Assembly (NCBI GenBank): GCA_042434945.1 | Contig: CP170191.1 | Coordinates: 2,356,001 to 2,420,000, forward strand | DNA: 64,000 nt | Reading direction: 5' to 3' | From: Escherichia hormaechei_A | GTDB taxonomy: Bacteria > Pseudomonadota > Gammaproteobacteria > Enterobacterales > Enterobacteriaceae | Shown here: positions 1-9,358 of the stretch, in pieces | How positions within the stretch are numbered: the stretch's first letter is position 1 | How the letters are laid out: each line of letters begins with the position of its first letter | Translations under genes and position numbers: made by a program | Notes under the pieces: model-generated | Databases searched by the model: none | What the model saw: the letters and a program-made list of their open reading frames with translations, nothing else | What the model was told of the DNA's origin: nothing

Positions 1-988
1 CGTTCTGGAGTCCATAAGTCGTTCTGTTAGCACCATAGATATTCGAAACCTTGATGCGACCAACAGTGTCTGTACCCTGGTTGATAAAACCACCAGCGCC
101 GAAATTCTGCATGTCGATATCGATATCATAAGTTACATTCGCTCCGGTCAATGTCAGGAGCGTACGACCGTATGCCGTGGAAAAATCAGTAGTAGAGGCT
201 TTCATTCTACCGGTCAGGCTGAAGCGACTTGAAGGGATGCTAACGACATTATAATTCTCCCCCATCATTTTCACGTCAAGACCAGATGCGCATGCTTTCA
301 ACAGGCGTGCAGAGTTGTCAGATCCTGTATTCCCATCCCAGCATCCATATTCTTCTGTGCTGACCTGTTTATTTTTGACGCACCGACGCCACACAGCTCC
401 GCCGGACGTTTTGATATAAAGACCGCCATCGTCTACCAGCGATCCGGGATTAACACTGCGGAAGAATCCCCCACCACCAAATTTGTCTGAGTAATAATTT
501 TGTACCCGGATTAACTGGCCAATGCTCTTTGGTTCAGTTTCACGGAGGGTGGATAAATCTGGACACTCACCAAGCAATCTGAACCCATCAGTATTCCCTA
601 ATTGTGTTCTAAGAGATGCGTCACCAACACTTAACCATGCTCCAGGACCTATGCCGCCTGTAGATTCTGGAGTGGAGTCAGGAGATACCACCTTCGGGAA
701 AGGACCATCCCAGCGATAATATTCGCCGGTCGCTTCAAGTCGCAGAACCTGGTTTGGAAGCGTAAGCGTATTTCCGTCTTCAAAGCTGTCCAGGGTGATA
801 TACCCGAACTGGGAGATGGCCTGCTGTGCCAGCCAGCGCAGGCCCTCGATCGTATAATGCTTATTGCCGAAACGGTCAATGTAAGTCCATCCCATCGAGG
901 TAACGAACTCGTCAATTTTCCCGGCGTTGTATTTCAGATCAATCGGTGATTCGCTCGGGACCGGTTTCTGAGTAGGTGTGGTAGCCAT
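1..988 (-). CDS. Phage tailspike / tail fibre protein, 3' end outside window
   Basis: The reading frame is open from an ATG at 988 to the window edge, giving 329 visible codons without a stop. The N-terminal ~110 residues look like the adaptor by which tailspikes bind the virion (motif SPIDLKYNAGKIDEFV, then a W-x-D-G-P-F-P segment). Around residues 180-220 there is a GGGGFF patch followed by DDGGLYIKTSGG and a W-R-R, a pattern I associate with the entry into a right-handed beta-helix of polysaccharide-degrading tailspikes. The visible C-terminal part is rich in short beta-strand-like stretches. It is the last structural gene visible and is separated from the tip-protein gene by a terminator. 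Capsule or exopolysaccharide binding or cleavage is inferred; the catalytic part is not in view. An AGGAATCAAT-like ribosome site precedes the ATG. Confidence 0.75.
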   Translation of the reverse strand, partial: MATTPTQKPVPSESPIDLKYNAGKIDEFVTSMGWTYIDRFGNKHYTIEGLRWLAQQAISQFGYITLDSFEDGNTLTLPNQVLRLEATGEYYRWDGPFPKVVSPDSTPESTGGIGPGAWLSVGDASLRTQLGNTDGFRLLGECPDLSTLRETEPKSIGQLIRVQNYYSDKFGGGGFFRSVNPGSLVDDGGLYIKTSGGAVWRRCVKNKQVSTEEYGCWDGNTGSDNSARLLKACASGLDVKMMGENYNVVSIPSSRFSLTGRMKASTTDFSTAYGRTLLTLTGANVTYDIDIDMQNFGAGGFINQGTDTVGRIKVSNIYGANRTTYGLQN

Positions 989-999
989 ATTGATTCCAT

Positions 1000-1024
1000 A
1001 AAAAAACCCGGCGCGGTGGCCGGG
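1000..1024 (-). terminator. Rho-independent terminator between tip protein and tailspike
   Basis: On the minus strand CCCGGC and GCCGGG form a 6-bp stem followed by seven T. It lies after the tip-protein stop and about 12 bp before the tailspike start, so tailspike expression probably depends on read-through by Q-modified polymerase. Confidence 0.7.
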
Positions 1025-1046
1025 TATGGTTGGTCGGGGACGGTTC

Positions 1047-3524
1047 TTATTGGTAGATGGCGTCGCTGTATTCTGCGACGGTCAGAGATACCGTGTTATC
1101 TGTGTTCGGTTTGATGCTGTTGACCGTCCATAGCTGACTGTCCAGTTCTTCAACTGTCGCGATCAGATAGCGCGACGGTAGCTGCACAGTGGCACCGTTC
1201 CATATGTTGAGCTGAATGTTAGGGATAGCCGCGGTGAATCCGTACTTCGTATCGCTGCGTGCTGTCGCCGGATAGCGCAGCGTCGGATTACCAAGGCTGT
1301 CGGTAACCAGCACATACATCGAGCCGGTAAACGTGATCGGCTCGCTGGTATCGAAGTCATTCCCGGAGCGGCCGGTGACGTAACCACCCTGCTGGTTGCT
1401 GTCGTAGATGTCTGGCATCTGGATGACGCTACCGACCTGGATAATGCCGTCCTCAAACACTTTGGCGTTCATCTTCACGCGCGAGTAGATCAGGCGCTTG
1501 GTTTCGCGCAGAGCGCGCTCCCGGGCCTGATACTCATTACGGAAGCCGACGATCTCCAGCTTGTTCGGGTTTTCCGCTTCCTGTTCGACGATGGCGCCGT
1601 TCAGCACGCGGTAGTTGATGTACGTCTTGTTGTTCGTTGTGGGGTGGACGTATGACACCTGCACGCCGTCATAACCGCCTGGGAGAGTGGCCTCGTACGT
1701 CATTTTGTACTCGTCCGTCTTCATGTTGGCCCGGTTGAATACGGCAGCCGGGTAATCAACTTTCTGATCACGGGTAAACGTCAGTACGCCGTCGTCCCAG
1801 TACGCTACAACAGATGCCGCATTGCAGATGGCCTGCACGCGGTCGCCGAGAGAGTCGTTCTCGTCGTCGAACGTATAGTCGAAGTAACCCAGTCGCTCAT
1901 CAGGAAGGCTTTCAGCGATCGAATACAGCCCGTACAGGTCAATGCCGCTTACCGGCTGCTCGCCCATAATCAGCCAGGTATGCGCAACCGCATCAGCGAA
2001 CGAGCGCGACGGCCGCAGTGTGTAATCCACTGCCTGCGTGTCCAGGTCGTAAGTGATGGTGTGGCGCGTCACCAGGGCGTTATATTTGCGCTCACGGCTG
2101 CCCAGGGCATTCTCAGTCGCCCGAACTTTTACGCGCACCAGCGTGTCGGTCGGGTGAACGACGTTTGTCCTGATGTTGATGCTGTGGATCTCTTCGACCT
2201 TCAGCAGGGAAGCGTCGCCGGAGTTATCCGTGCGCTGGAAGCTGACCGCGTATTTCCCGAAGCCGCCGGTCGGCGTGATTTTGTCGGTGCGGTAGAAAAC
2301 CTCACTCGTCGACTGGTGCGGTGTCGTCTGCCGGTACGTGAAGGTTTGCTGCGTGCCAGGAACTTGGTTGTAGTCGTCGTCGATTTTCCAGATGACAACC
2401 TTCCAGTTCGTCTCTTTCTTCCCGCCCAGACTGGATTGCGTGTGCAGCCACAGCTGCGTCGACTCTACCGGGGAGAAGAACGGGCCGACCACCAGCGCCT
2501 CGTTATCGTTCAGGATGAATTTCGTGGTGTTGATCGTGGCATTCGCCGGGATATCCTGCGGTCCTTCGAGCTGGTTCATCGTAAACGTGTACCAGCGCAC
2601 CGGGTCAACGACCGCGCCGTCGTTTGTTTCAACGGCGGAGATCAGCGTGCCGGAGAATGTTGCATCGGTAGTAACGTTGCCGGAAGCTGTGTTGTACGTG
2701 ACGTTGATGGTGAAGGTAACCGCGTGCGGCAGAACCAGGCCCATGAAGTAATCGAACTCGGCCTGCTTCACGATTTTCATCGCTATCTGGCCGCCGGAGT
2801 AGGTACCGCTGACTACGGAGGTAGCAGTGGCGCTCTCTACCGGGAAATCGCTGGCTTCGTTCTGCCCCGGCACCTCCTGCCCGTCGACGTCATCGAACCC
2901 GTATCCCTCGACGATCTGCGGGATAACTTCGCCAGGCTGGAAGAACTGGAATTCAGCACCAGCCAGAGAACCCAGGCTTGATTCTGAGTAGCGCACAGAC
3001 TCGTAATCGTATTTGCCAATCCCGATACACATCCATTCAGTGACGTACTTAAGGCCGCCGTCTGTGGACGTCTGGTGCACGTATTCGAATACTGATTCTT
3101 GAATCAGATCCGGGAAAGAGCGAATCTGACCGTAGATGTCCGGTTTGGCTTTGTAAACGCGCGCGGTGTTTGTCTGCCCGGTCAGGCTATTGTTGGGCGA
3201 GTCGACCGTGTTACCGCCGTTGTTTGCGATAGCTGGCTTCGGCGCCAGGAACGAAAACACCTGGCCCACCACTTTAAAGATCGGGCTGAGGATGTCGCCG
3301 ACAATCCCCTTTGGCTGGTCGAATATCTGGATGTGGTCCAGCTCACTCAGTTCAAACGCCAGCTCATCATCGTCGCCCAGCTTTACGCCGTTGCGGACGA
3401 TCAGCAGATCTCGGTGAAAGGTAGCGTCATTGGCCGCCAGCCAGTCATAAAAAAGGGTGCCGTTTGGCACCCTGCAACGCAGCTTAGGCGTTCCTGGAAA
3501 ATTCGATATCTCAACCAGCGCCAT
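1047..3524 (-). CDS. Phage tail tip / host-specificity protein (TipJ-like)
   Basis: This 825-residue protein is the last large tail protein before the tailspike, the place of lambda gpJ. It starts with an about 80-residue beta-grasp-like region (MALVEISNFPGTPKLRCRVP), followed by a hydrophobic linker around residues 75-95 (DILSPIFKVVGQVFSFLAP), then long beta-rich regions. The middle part (about 480-640) has the baseplate-hub-like signature seen in gpJ/TipJ proteins (ADAVAHTWLIMGEQPVSGID, then a YFDY/NAASVVAYWDDG segment). It is shorter than lambda gpJ (about 1130 residues), consistent with host binding being handed to the separate tailspike. Its start overlaps the NlpC/P60 gene by 14 bp. Confidence 0.85.
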   Translation of the reverse strand: MALVEISNFPGTPKLRCRVPNGTLFYDWLAANDATFHRDLLIVRNGVKLGDDDELAFELSELDHIQIFDQPKGIVGDILSPIFKVVGQVFSFLAPKPAIANNGGNTVDSPNNSLTGQTNTARVYKAKPDIYGQIRSFPDLIQESVFEYVHQTSTDGGLKYVTEWMCIGIGKYDYESVRYSESSLGSLAGAEFQFFQPGEVIPQIVEGYGFDDVDGQEVPGQNEASDFPVESATATSVVSGTYSGGQIAMKIVKQAEFDYFMGLVLPHAVTFTINVTYNTASGNVTTDATFSGTLISAVETNDGAVVDPVRWYTFTMNQLEGPQDIPANATINTTKFILNDNEALVVGPFFSPVESTQLWLHTQSSLGGKKETNWKVVIWKIDDDYNQVPGTQQTFTYRQTTPHQSTSEVFYRTDKITPTGGFGKYAVSFQRTDNSGDASLLKVEEIHSINIRTNVVHPTDTLVRVKVRATENALGSRERKYNALVTRHTITYDLDTQAVDYTLRPSRSFADAVAHTWLIMGEQPVSGIDLYGLYSIAESLPDERLGYFDYTFDDENDSLGDRVQAICNAASVVAYWDDGVLTFTRDQKVDYPAAVFNRANMKTDEYKMTYEATLPGGYDGVQVSYVHPTTNNKTYINYRVLNGAIVEQEAENPNKLEIVGFRNEYQARERALRETKRLIYSRVKMNAKVFEDGIIQVGSVIQMPDIYDSNQQGGYVTGRSGNDFDTSEPITFTGSMYVLVTDSLGNPTLRYPATARSDTKYGFTAAIPNIQLNIWNGATVQLPSRYLIATVEELDSQLWTVNSIKPNTDNTVSLTVAEYSDAIYQ

Positions 3525-3903
3525 AAGAAAAATACTCCACTTTGGTGAATGCCCGCTGAATTACCAGCAATGAATCCTCTTTCACGCTTCCGTTTTCCCC
3601 GCGCGCATGAATGGCTTTTCGGTTCAGCACCAGGCCAACATGCGCCGGTTGCGCGCCTCGGTACCCGACGAATATCCCGCCTTCGATCGGTTTATCGACC
3701 TGGCGCCAGAAGACGACGTCGCCCTGATAGCAGGTGAAGAAGTCGGCCCCGGCTTCGTAATCCGGCGTCTGATGCAACTCAATGCCGAGGACGTGACGGT
3801 AATACAGGACCACCAGCCCCCAGCAATCGACTTTCTCGAACGAGCAGGCCCGGTTAGCCCACGGTACTCCGATAACCCGCCGGATAAATTCATCTTTAGT
3901 CAT
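3511..3903 (-). CDS. NlpC/P60-family tail assembly protein
   Basis: A 130-residue cysteine-peptidase-fold protein. The motif VDCWGLVVLYY places the likely catalytic Cys near residue 27, and AHVGLVL supplies the His near residue 88. Lambda gpK and its relatives occupy the same slot upstream of the tip protein and are thought to process or assemble the tail tip. The size matches a single NlpC/P60 domain without the extra JAB-like domain found in gpK. Confidence 0.85.
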   Translation of the reverse strand: MTKDEFIRRVIGVPWANRACSFEKVDCWGLVVLYYRHVLGIELHQTPDYEAGADFFTCYQGDVVFWRQVDKPIEGGIFVGYRGAQPAHVGLVLNRKAIHARGENGSVKEDSLLVIQRAFTKVEYFSYGAG

Positions 3904-3912
3904 GCGGATTCC

Positions 3913-4383
3913 TTATAGGTACTGGAGTCCAGTGTATTCGCGGGGATCGTATAATTTTCCAATATTATTATTGAGCGGGTTGGTGACGGACAGAGTGACC
4001 GATGCGGCGTCGGCATCGATATCCACCGTCTTGACGTAAAGCTGCCACGACTTTATCGGTACCGACACATCGCCGCTGTCGAAGATCTGCCGCGTTGCCG
4101 TAATAGCTGTTAGCCGAGCCGCCCCTTTCCACTGCTTCATGAGAGCTTTAATGTCAGACGACAGACGCCCTAACTTCACCGTAGCGTCGATCACCGGCGT
4201 ACCGCTCTGCTGGCTCTCTTCGATTTCAAAGCGCGCTGGCGTGTACGTCTGGCCGCCGAGCGTCTTCGGGAAGAACTGCTTGTCGACAAGGCGGACATAG
4301 CCAAATGATGGATGGTAGAACGTAATGGTGTCGTACAGTCCGCGCGTCGGGCGTTGCTGCTTATACTCCCTGAAGCTCGGCAT
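3913..4383 (-). CDS. Minor tail protein, DUF1833-like
   Basis: A 156-residue protein starting at the ATG at 4383 (MPSFREYKQQRP), which overlaps the stop codon of the preceding gene as TAATG. The pattern ITFYHPSFGYVRLVDKQF near residues 22-40 is typical of the DUF1833 tail proteins found between tape measure and NlpC/P60 genes in long-tailed phages. An upstream in-frame ATG at 4461 would put the start well inside the neighbouring gene and is less likely. Its role in tail-tip assembly is inferred from position. Confidence 0.8.
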   Translation of the reverse strand: MPSFREYKQQRPTRGLYDTITFYHPSFGYVRLVDKQFFPKTLGGQTYTPARFEIEESQQSGTPVIDATVKLGRLSSDIKALMKQWKGAARLTAITATRQIFDSGDVSVPIKSWQLYVKTVDIDADAASVTLSVTNPLNNNIGKLYDPREYTGLQYL

Positions 4384-4880
4384 TACGGCACCCTCGGTAG
4401 TGATTCCGGATCGCGACCGTCCGGATAACCCGTGACAACGATATCCAGCCACGAATCCCACGGCGGCGGCAGTTCAACAATTATGTCGTCAAACTCGTCG
4501 TCAGAGTTGTACAGATGATTGGCGATAACGGTTCCCGTCCAGGTCACCACTCCGCCGTCGATACTGGTTTGCACCGGCATCTGCGTGAAGTGAAGCTCCT
4601 GCAATTGCAGGCCGCTACCGCCCAGATTGATATTCATCCGGAACCAGTTCAGGCCTCGGTTGAGATAGTTCGGGCTGCGTAGCCACTGCTGGAAAGCGCG
4701 CTCCTGCGCCAGAGTGAAGATCCACGTCAGCGACCAGGTCACTTTCAGGTCGTCGGTCTGATTCTCGAAGATAGCCGGGCCGACCGCTGGCTGATCGGTC
4801 TGGAACCCGGTATCGAGAGTCATGTTTTTGCTGGCCTTCTGCGCCAGCGGCAGCCAGTCGGGATAGTCGATAATTGGCAT
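4383..4880 (-). CDS. Minor tail protein (tail tip / distal tail candidate)
   Basis: 165 residues beginning MPIIDYPDWLPLAQKASKN, with many aromatic beta-strand segments (VTWSLTWIFTLAQERAFQQW) and a conserved-looking WFRMNINLG turn. Proteins of this size directly downstream of the tape measure are usually distal-tail or minor tail proteins (lambda gpM-like position). Its start overlaps the last base of the tape-measure gene, so the two are translationally coupled. The assignment rests mainly on order and length. Confidence 0.7.
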   Translation of the reverse strand: MPIIDYPDWLPLAQKASKNMTLDTGFQTDQPAVGPAIFENQTDDLKVTWSLTWIFTLAQERAFQQWLRSPNYLNRGLNWFRMNINLGGSGLQLQELHFTQMPVQTSIDGGVVTWTGTVIANHLYNSDDEFDDIIVELPPPWDSWLDIVVTGYPDGRDPESLPRVP

Positions 4881-7810
4881 CAGCCCTGCCCTCTCGGCGT
4901 GCGTTTAACGTTCATGTTGCTGGTTATGGCGTTACTTATTGGGCCACCGTTGTTCAGGTCCGCGACTATTACATCCACAGTCACTCCGCCATTAGCATCC
5001 GTACCGGCCTGCGCATCGACCGAGGATGACGTGTAGTTCTGGATGTTGATTACCACCCCGCCACCTCCGCTGGCAGTCATCTCCTTGTTGCTGATCACCC
5101 TGCCATTATCGCCCGGTATCATGTACTGCTTACCGGTACTGGCCTGGTAAATCTCAGGCATACCGCCTTCGCCGACCTGATACATCCCTCCAGCCGATAC
5201 AGGGCCGCCGTTTTTACGCTTTCCTGACAGTGCCAGGATGCCAGCCATCGCGCCAAGACCAATAGCAACAGCGCCACCGAATGAAGCCACGGAGGACATG
5301 ATGGCCGCCGGAGTCCATGCGGCAGTCGAAGCAGCGGCGGCTGTGGTACTGGCAGCGGATTGCACGCCAATGCCAGCAACCTGAGCTGACGTTGTCGCTG
5401 CAATTGCAGCCTGCTGGGTTGTGGAACCCATTATGGCCGACTTAACCCACTCAGACCCCATCTGCACAAACGTATTAACAAGGCTATTTAATACAGTCCT
5501 GCCTAATGATTTAGCCGCCTCTTCGGCGTCCATACTTTTGGTGATAAGTCCAGTAAAGGCGTTAGAAGCATTCCCAGCCAGTGAGTCTACAGATGCAGCG
5601 ATCGCTGCGTTCCCGGCGCTCTGATTACGGAATATCTCCCACTGCGCCGCAACACGTGCCTGCTCGTACTCCTTGTCAGCGTTAGCACGCAGCATAAGTG
5701 CGTTCTGGTGAGTAATCAGCCCCTGCTGCTCGTATGCCTGAATAAGCGCGAGTTTTCGGGCGTTTTCATTCGCCAGTTGCTGAACCGGATCAATGCCACC
5801 TACAGCATCTTGCTGTGGTGTCACCGCCTGCTGCGCGCGGATTTTTGCGAGGTTTGCCTGGTGTGTGGCCTCGAGTCTCTCAGATGTCTGATTGAACTGC
5901 TCCTGGCTTATTTTCTTAGCAGCCAGAGCGGTATTCAGATCCTGAACATCCTGCTTATAGCTTGCGTTTTCGCGCGCTTCTGGTAGGAGCTTCTCGGCTG
6001 CGGCCTGTGCTTTGAGCGCATTGGCCGTATCCCATTTTGCCGCCGCGTACTGCCCCGCCAGCGCGATCTGGTCTTTTGTGGCTCCTTTTCCGAGAGACTG
6101 CTGCGCATTCAGAATCGCCTGCTCGCGACTCAGCTTATTTGTTGAGTCAGCGGCAAGCTCCGATTGCTGCTTGAGATTAGCCAGCTTCTGAGCGATAGAC
6201 TCCGCCTGAGACGCTCCTTTCTTCTGTTCGGATTTGAGGGCCTTCTGCGCCTCTGTATTTTTGTAAGTGGCGGCAGCGTCATCCTCCATCTGCTTGGCAT
6301 GCGGATCATCCTTCGCAAATCCGGCATCTTCGGCAGCGTATTGAGCCTGCAACCGCGCGCGGGCCTCCCCCTGGAGCTTAGAAAGTGCCAGATTACGTTC
6401 TGACTGCTTGATAAGGTTCTTCTGGCCGCTGGTTAGATTGTCTGTCTCTTGCTTGAGCGCCGCGACGTTGCCTTTGGCGATTACCGCCTCACGCGAAAGT
6501 TCTACCAACTTACCAACGAACGCTGTGAGCGCAGTTTGCCCCTTTTCAGTAGAGCTCTGCGTGTTCTGCAACTCTGTAGCCAAACGCTGTAAAGCCTCTG
6601 GCGATGGGTTTTTGGCAATATCTGAAAGCTGCTTGCTCAGCTCAAATGCTTTCTGCTCGGTGATGCCGAACTTGTCCGCTACGGCTCCAACAGTATTGCC
6701 GATGCCGTTCGCAGTAGCCTGGAACGCCTGACCTGCGCCGTATGCCTGCTTAACTGCCTCGGCATAGTTATCGGTGGTAATTTCCAGAGTAGCCAGACGG
6801 TCATTAAATCCATCTACCGATGCATAGCCGCCAGAGAACGCCGACAATGCTTTATCACCGAAAGACAGTAGAGAACTTGATGCGTCACTGATGGCTTTCG
6901 GTATTTTGTTGATCGCCTCGTTGTACTCCAGGAGCGCCTGGTTACGCATCAGCGTTGCGACCTCAGCGTTGGTCTTCGCCAGGTACGCATATTTGTCAGA
7001 CAGCGCGGCCACGCCATTGATAGAGACGTTGATAACCTTTTCCATCGCTTCGGCTGCATCTTTCAGCGCATCCATGGCGTTCTTGCCGCCATTCAGCGAA
7101 GTAATCAGCACGCCAGCCAGGACCGAGCCAAGCGCGATTATAGCGCCAGCAACAGCGCCGCCTGGGCCAAATGCCCCGGCAAGTTGCGAACCCTGCTGAG
7201 AGAAAGCCACCAGCGCAGACTGCCCACCCTGCACCTGTACGATGAAGTCCTGAACCTGATAACCAGCTTGCTGCATGCTGGTCTTCCACTTACCAGTGCC
7301 CTTAGCCCCATTCTCGACACCTGTTTTCATGTCGTAGAGTCGACTGGTAAGCTCACCGATCTTCTGCTTCTCTTCGTCTGTCGCTTTCGACCCGGCGCGG
7401 AGCTGTGCAGCAAGAACAGCCGCACTGCGCGCGCCGTTCTCCTGCGCTTCATCCAGAACAGCCAACTGGTTACCCAGCGCCTCGATGATTGATTCTGCAC
7501 GGCTGAATTCACTGCTCGCACCACCGGTGCCGCTTCTGGCCTCTTCCATTGCACGGGCAATGCCACTCACGTTGGTGTTCAGCTTGCGCAGCTGGTTGTC
7601 CATGGAGTTGGCATATCCAGCCAGTTCTGTAAACGCCGATCCGGTTTGTGAGGTGCTCTCGTCGAGGTTATCCATCCCCTTGCCTGATTGCTGTGCCGCA
7701 GCCTCCAGTTTATCCAGAGCATCAATGGCCTGTTTGCCGCCTTGTAACAGCGGCTCAACGTCGGCGCTGATTTCATAAACGATGCTACCGGCGTTCTTCT
7801 CACCTGCCAT
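4880..7810 (-). CDS. Tail tape measure protein
   Basis: 976 residues, the longest gene of the tail block, and largely alpha-helical. The N-terminal ~180 residues have heptad-like leucine, alanine and glutamine patterns (QAIDALDKLEAAAQQSGKGM). A glycine/alanine-rich hydrophobic segment lies near residues 205-240 (AGAIIALGSVLAGVLITSL) and another near 820-865. The C-terminal ~100 residues are glycine-rich, as in lambda gpH relatives with a GGPVSAGGMYQVGE-type end. Helical content sets tail length and the hydrophobic parts are thought to act during DNA injection. It follows the chaperone gene after 12 bp. Confidence 0.92.
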   Translation of the reverse strand: MAGEKNAGSIVYEISADVEPLLQGGKQAIDALDKLEAAAQQSGKGMDNLDESTSQTGSAFTELAGYANSMDNQLRKLNTNVSGIARAMEEARSGTGGASSEFSRAESIIEALGNQLAVLDEAQENGARSAAVLAAQLRAGSKATDEEKQKIGELTSRLYDMKTGVENGAKGTGKWKTSMQQAGYQVQDFIVQVQGGQSALVAFSQQGSQLAGAFGPGGAVAGAIIALGSVLAGVLITSLNGGKNAMDALKDAAEAMEKVINVSINGVAALSDKYAYLAKTNAEVATLMRNQALLEYNEAINKIPKAISDASSSLLSFGDKALSAFSGGYASVDGFNDRLATLEITTDNYAEAVKQAYGAGQAFQATANGIGNTVGAVADKFGITEQKAFELSKQLSDIAKNPSPEALQRLATELQNTQSSTEKGQTALTAFVGKLVELSREAVIAKGNVAALKQETDNLTSGQKNLIKQSERNLALSKLQGEARARLQAQYAAEDAGFAKDDPHAKQMEDDAAATYKNTEAQKALKSEQKKGASQAESIAQKLANLKQQSELAADSTNKLSREQAILNAQQSLGKGATKDQIALAGQYAAAKWDTANALKAQAAAEKLLPEARENASYKQDVQDLNTALAAKKISQEQFNQTSERLEATHQANLAKIRAQQAVTPQQDAVGGIDPVQQLANENARKLALIQAYEQQGLITHQNALMLRANADKEYEQARVAAQWEIFRNQSAGNAAIAASVDSLAGNASNAFTGLITKSMDAEEAAKSLGRTVLNSLVNTFVQMGSEWVKSAIMGSTTQQAAIAATTSAQVAGIGVQSAASTTAAAASTAAWTPAAIMSSVASFGGAVAIGLGAMAGILALSGKRKNGGPVSAGGMYQVGEGGMPEIYQASTGKQYMIPGDNGRVISNKEMTASGGGGVVINIQNYTSSSVDAQAGTDANGGVTVDVIVADLNNGGPISNAITSNMNVKRTPRGQG

Positions 7811-7822
7811 TTTATTCTCCGG

Positions 7823-8494
7823 TTATTGCTTTGCTTTTGCCCTGCGTGCGGCCTGTTTAGCCAGGTATTCGTCGGCGATGCTGTCGTACTCTTCACGAGT
7901 GAAGCCTTTCTGGTCCGGGTATTTAGCCGCCAGCAGCATCTGAAATTCGGTCATCGTTAACTGAGAGGCTTCGTCGCGGTTCATGCCGAAGTGACTACGT
8001 GCCGCGCTGATATAGTCGAAGGCTTTAAACTTTGTGGTGCGCTCGCCAGTCTCATGGCGCTGCAGCTGGCGAACCTTTGCCTTTCCGACGACACCGTGCT
8101 GCATGAGATGCTGAGCCAGTACGATGATGTCGTTCTTCGGCATCTGGCCGGGTCGATATACAACGCAGTGTCGCCAACCCTTCCACTCGCCAATCATTAG
8201 CGTCAGATCGTCATCGCAGCATGCCTGCAGCACCAGCATGCACGTTGATAACAGCTTCTCAGCGGCGCGGTTGAATGATGGAGATAGCCAGTCAGGAAAG
8301 CGCCCCAGCGTGCCAGCGCAAACCTCAATCAACTGAGCAACGTCATTGCCGTGGATGGTGGCGTATGCCTGCACAATCTCTTCGGGAGTGCCGATCCTGG
8401 TCATGGCCTCAAATGACGGTCGCAACAGGTAATCTTTCCCGCCTTCGCGGCTGTCGCTGATAGAAAGTTCGCCAATATCGGTTAAAGCGGTCAT
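7823..8494 (-). CDS. Tail assembly chaperone (DUF6246-like)
   Basis: 223 residues between the major tail protein and the tape measure, where long-tailed phages keep the gpG/gpT-type chaperones that bind the tape measure. The C-terminus is strongly basic and alanine-rich (EYLAKQAARRAKAKQ). I see no separate second ORF that would be produced by a ribosomal frameshift, so the usual G/GT pair may be a single polypeptide here. The family name is from memory. Confidence 0.7.
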   Translation of the reverse strand: MTALTDIGELSISDSREGGKDYLLRPSFEAMTRIGTPEEIVQAYATIHGNDVAQLIEVCAGTLGRFPDWLSPSFNRAAEKLLSTCMLVLQACCDDDLTLMIGEWKGWRHCVVYRPGQMPKNDIIVLAQHLMQHGVVGKAKVRQLQRHETGERTTKFKAFDYISAARSHFGMNRDEASQLTMTEFQMLLAAKYPDQKGFTREEYDSIADEYLAKQAARRAKAKQ

Positions 8495-8551
8495 AGGCCT
8501 TCCAGTAAACGGTCATTATCAAGGGCAGCACGCCGCCCTTTGGAATGTCCG

Positions 8552-9295
8552 TTAGGTAACGGTAACCGTATGCACGGCCACAAAGTTGCCGTCTTCGGTG
8601 TTGATGATGATCTGCGCGCTGCCGGTGGCGACACGCGTCACGGTAACGGTGTTGCCGGAGGCGGTGGCCGTTGCTTTGGTCGCATCGGTAGTCGCTACAG
8701 TGAAGTCTTTGTTGGTTGCGCCGGTTGGTGCGATGTTCACCGTGAAAGTGCTGGTGCCGCCTGCCGTGCCGGTGCTGGTAGCCGGAGTTACCGTTACGCC
8801 AGTCACCGCTACAGCAGTCAGCTCGTTCACTTCGATGGTGGTTGCATCACCGACTTTGAACTCGGTAGAGAACGTGACGATGTCGTTGGTACCGCCGTCA
8901 GAGCTCAGCGCCGTGATGTTCATGTAGCCGACGAATTCGACCGGGCCGTAGTCCATGCGCACCCATATCCCTGGCTGGCGCTTGGCCTTCAGCTCGTCAG
9001 CAAAATACTTGATGAACTTGCCAACGCCGTACTGATCCAGTTTGTCCTTCTTGCGCACTTCGCCTTCAAAGCTCAGGGTGAAATCACTGTTGGTGATGAT
9101 GGTCTCGACATAGCCGCCGCCGTCATCCGCATCAGAGGTAACCGAGTTCGGGTTGAAGTCGAAGCCTTTCGACGTACCAGCGGCCAGCGCCATCCACTCC
9201 CCTTCGAGTGGCTTGACGTCCGGGCAGCCATCGGCGACTTCCAGCACGACCGCACCGCCGAAAAGGCGCTCGTTCGAGTTCGGGCAGTTACCCAT
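8552..9295 (-). CDS. Major tail tube protein with C-terminal Ig-like domain
   Basis: 247 residues. The first ~155 form the tube subunit (MGNCPNSNERLFGGAVVLEV at the start, SFEGEVRKKDKLDQYGVGKF in the middle). The last ~80 residues form a bacterial Ig-like (Big_2-type) domain marked by VTGVTVTPATSTGTAGGTS and ending in VHTVTVT, as in lambda gpV and many coliphage tail proteins. That domain decorates the outside of the tail and may bind carbohydrate weakly. A terminator-like hairpin lies just upstream. Confidence 0.88.
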   Translation of the reverse strand: MGNCPNSNERLFGGAVVLEVADGCPDVKPLEGEWMALAAGTSKGFDFNPNSVTSDADDGGGYVETIITNSDFTLSFEGEVRKKDKLDQYGVGKFIKYFADELKAKRQPGIWVRMDYGPVEFVGYMNITALSSDGGTNDIVTFSTEFKVGDATTIEVNELTAVAVTGVTVTPATSTGTAGGTSTFTVNIAPTGATNKDFTVATTDATKATATASGNTVTVTRVATGSAQIIINTEDGNFVAVHTVTVT

Positions 9296-9322
9296 GTGAA
9301 ACTCCTCTTTGACGTATAAAAG

Positions 9323-9341
9323 AAAACCCGCCTCGGCGGGT
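9323..9341 (-). terminator. Intra-operon terminator upstream of the major tail gene
   Basis: On the minus strand CCCGCC and GGCGGG are separated by two bases and followed by TTTTCTTTT. It sits between the tail terminator gene and the major tail protein, a place where partial termination could tune transcript levels. Confidence 0.6.
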
Positions 9342-9358
9342 TATTTGGTTGGGAATGG

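Noticed and set aside
1980..2981. 333-codon plus-strand reading frame
   Set aside because: It is antisense to the tip-protein gene in a G+C-rich region, has arginine-rich random composition and no domain; a shadow frame.
8540..9319. 259-codon plus-strand reading frame
   Set aside because: Mirror of the major tail protein gene; the minus-strand product has clear tube and Ig-like domains.
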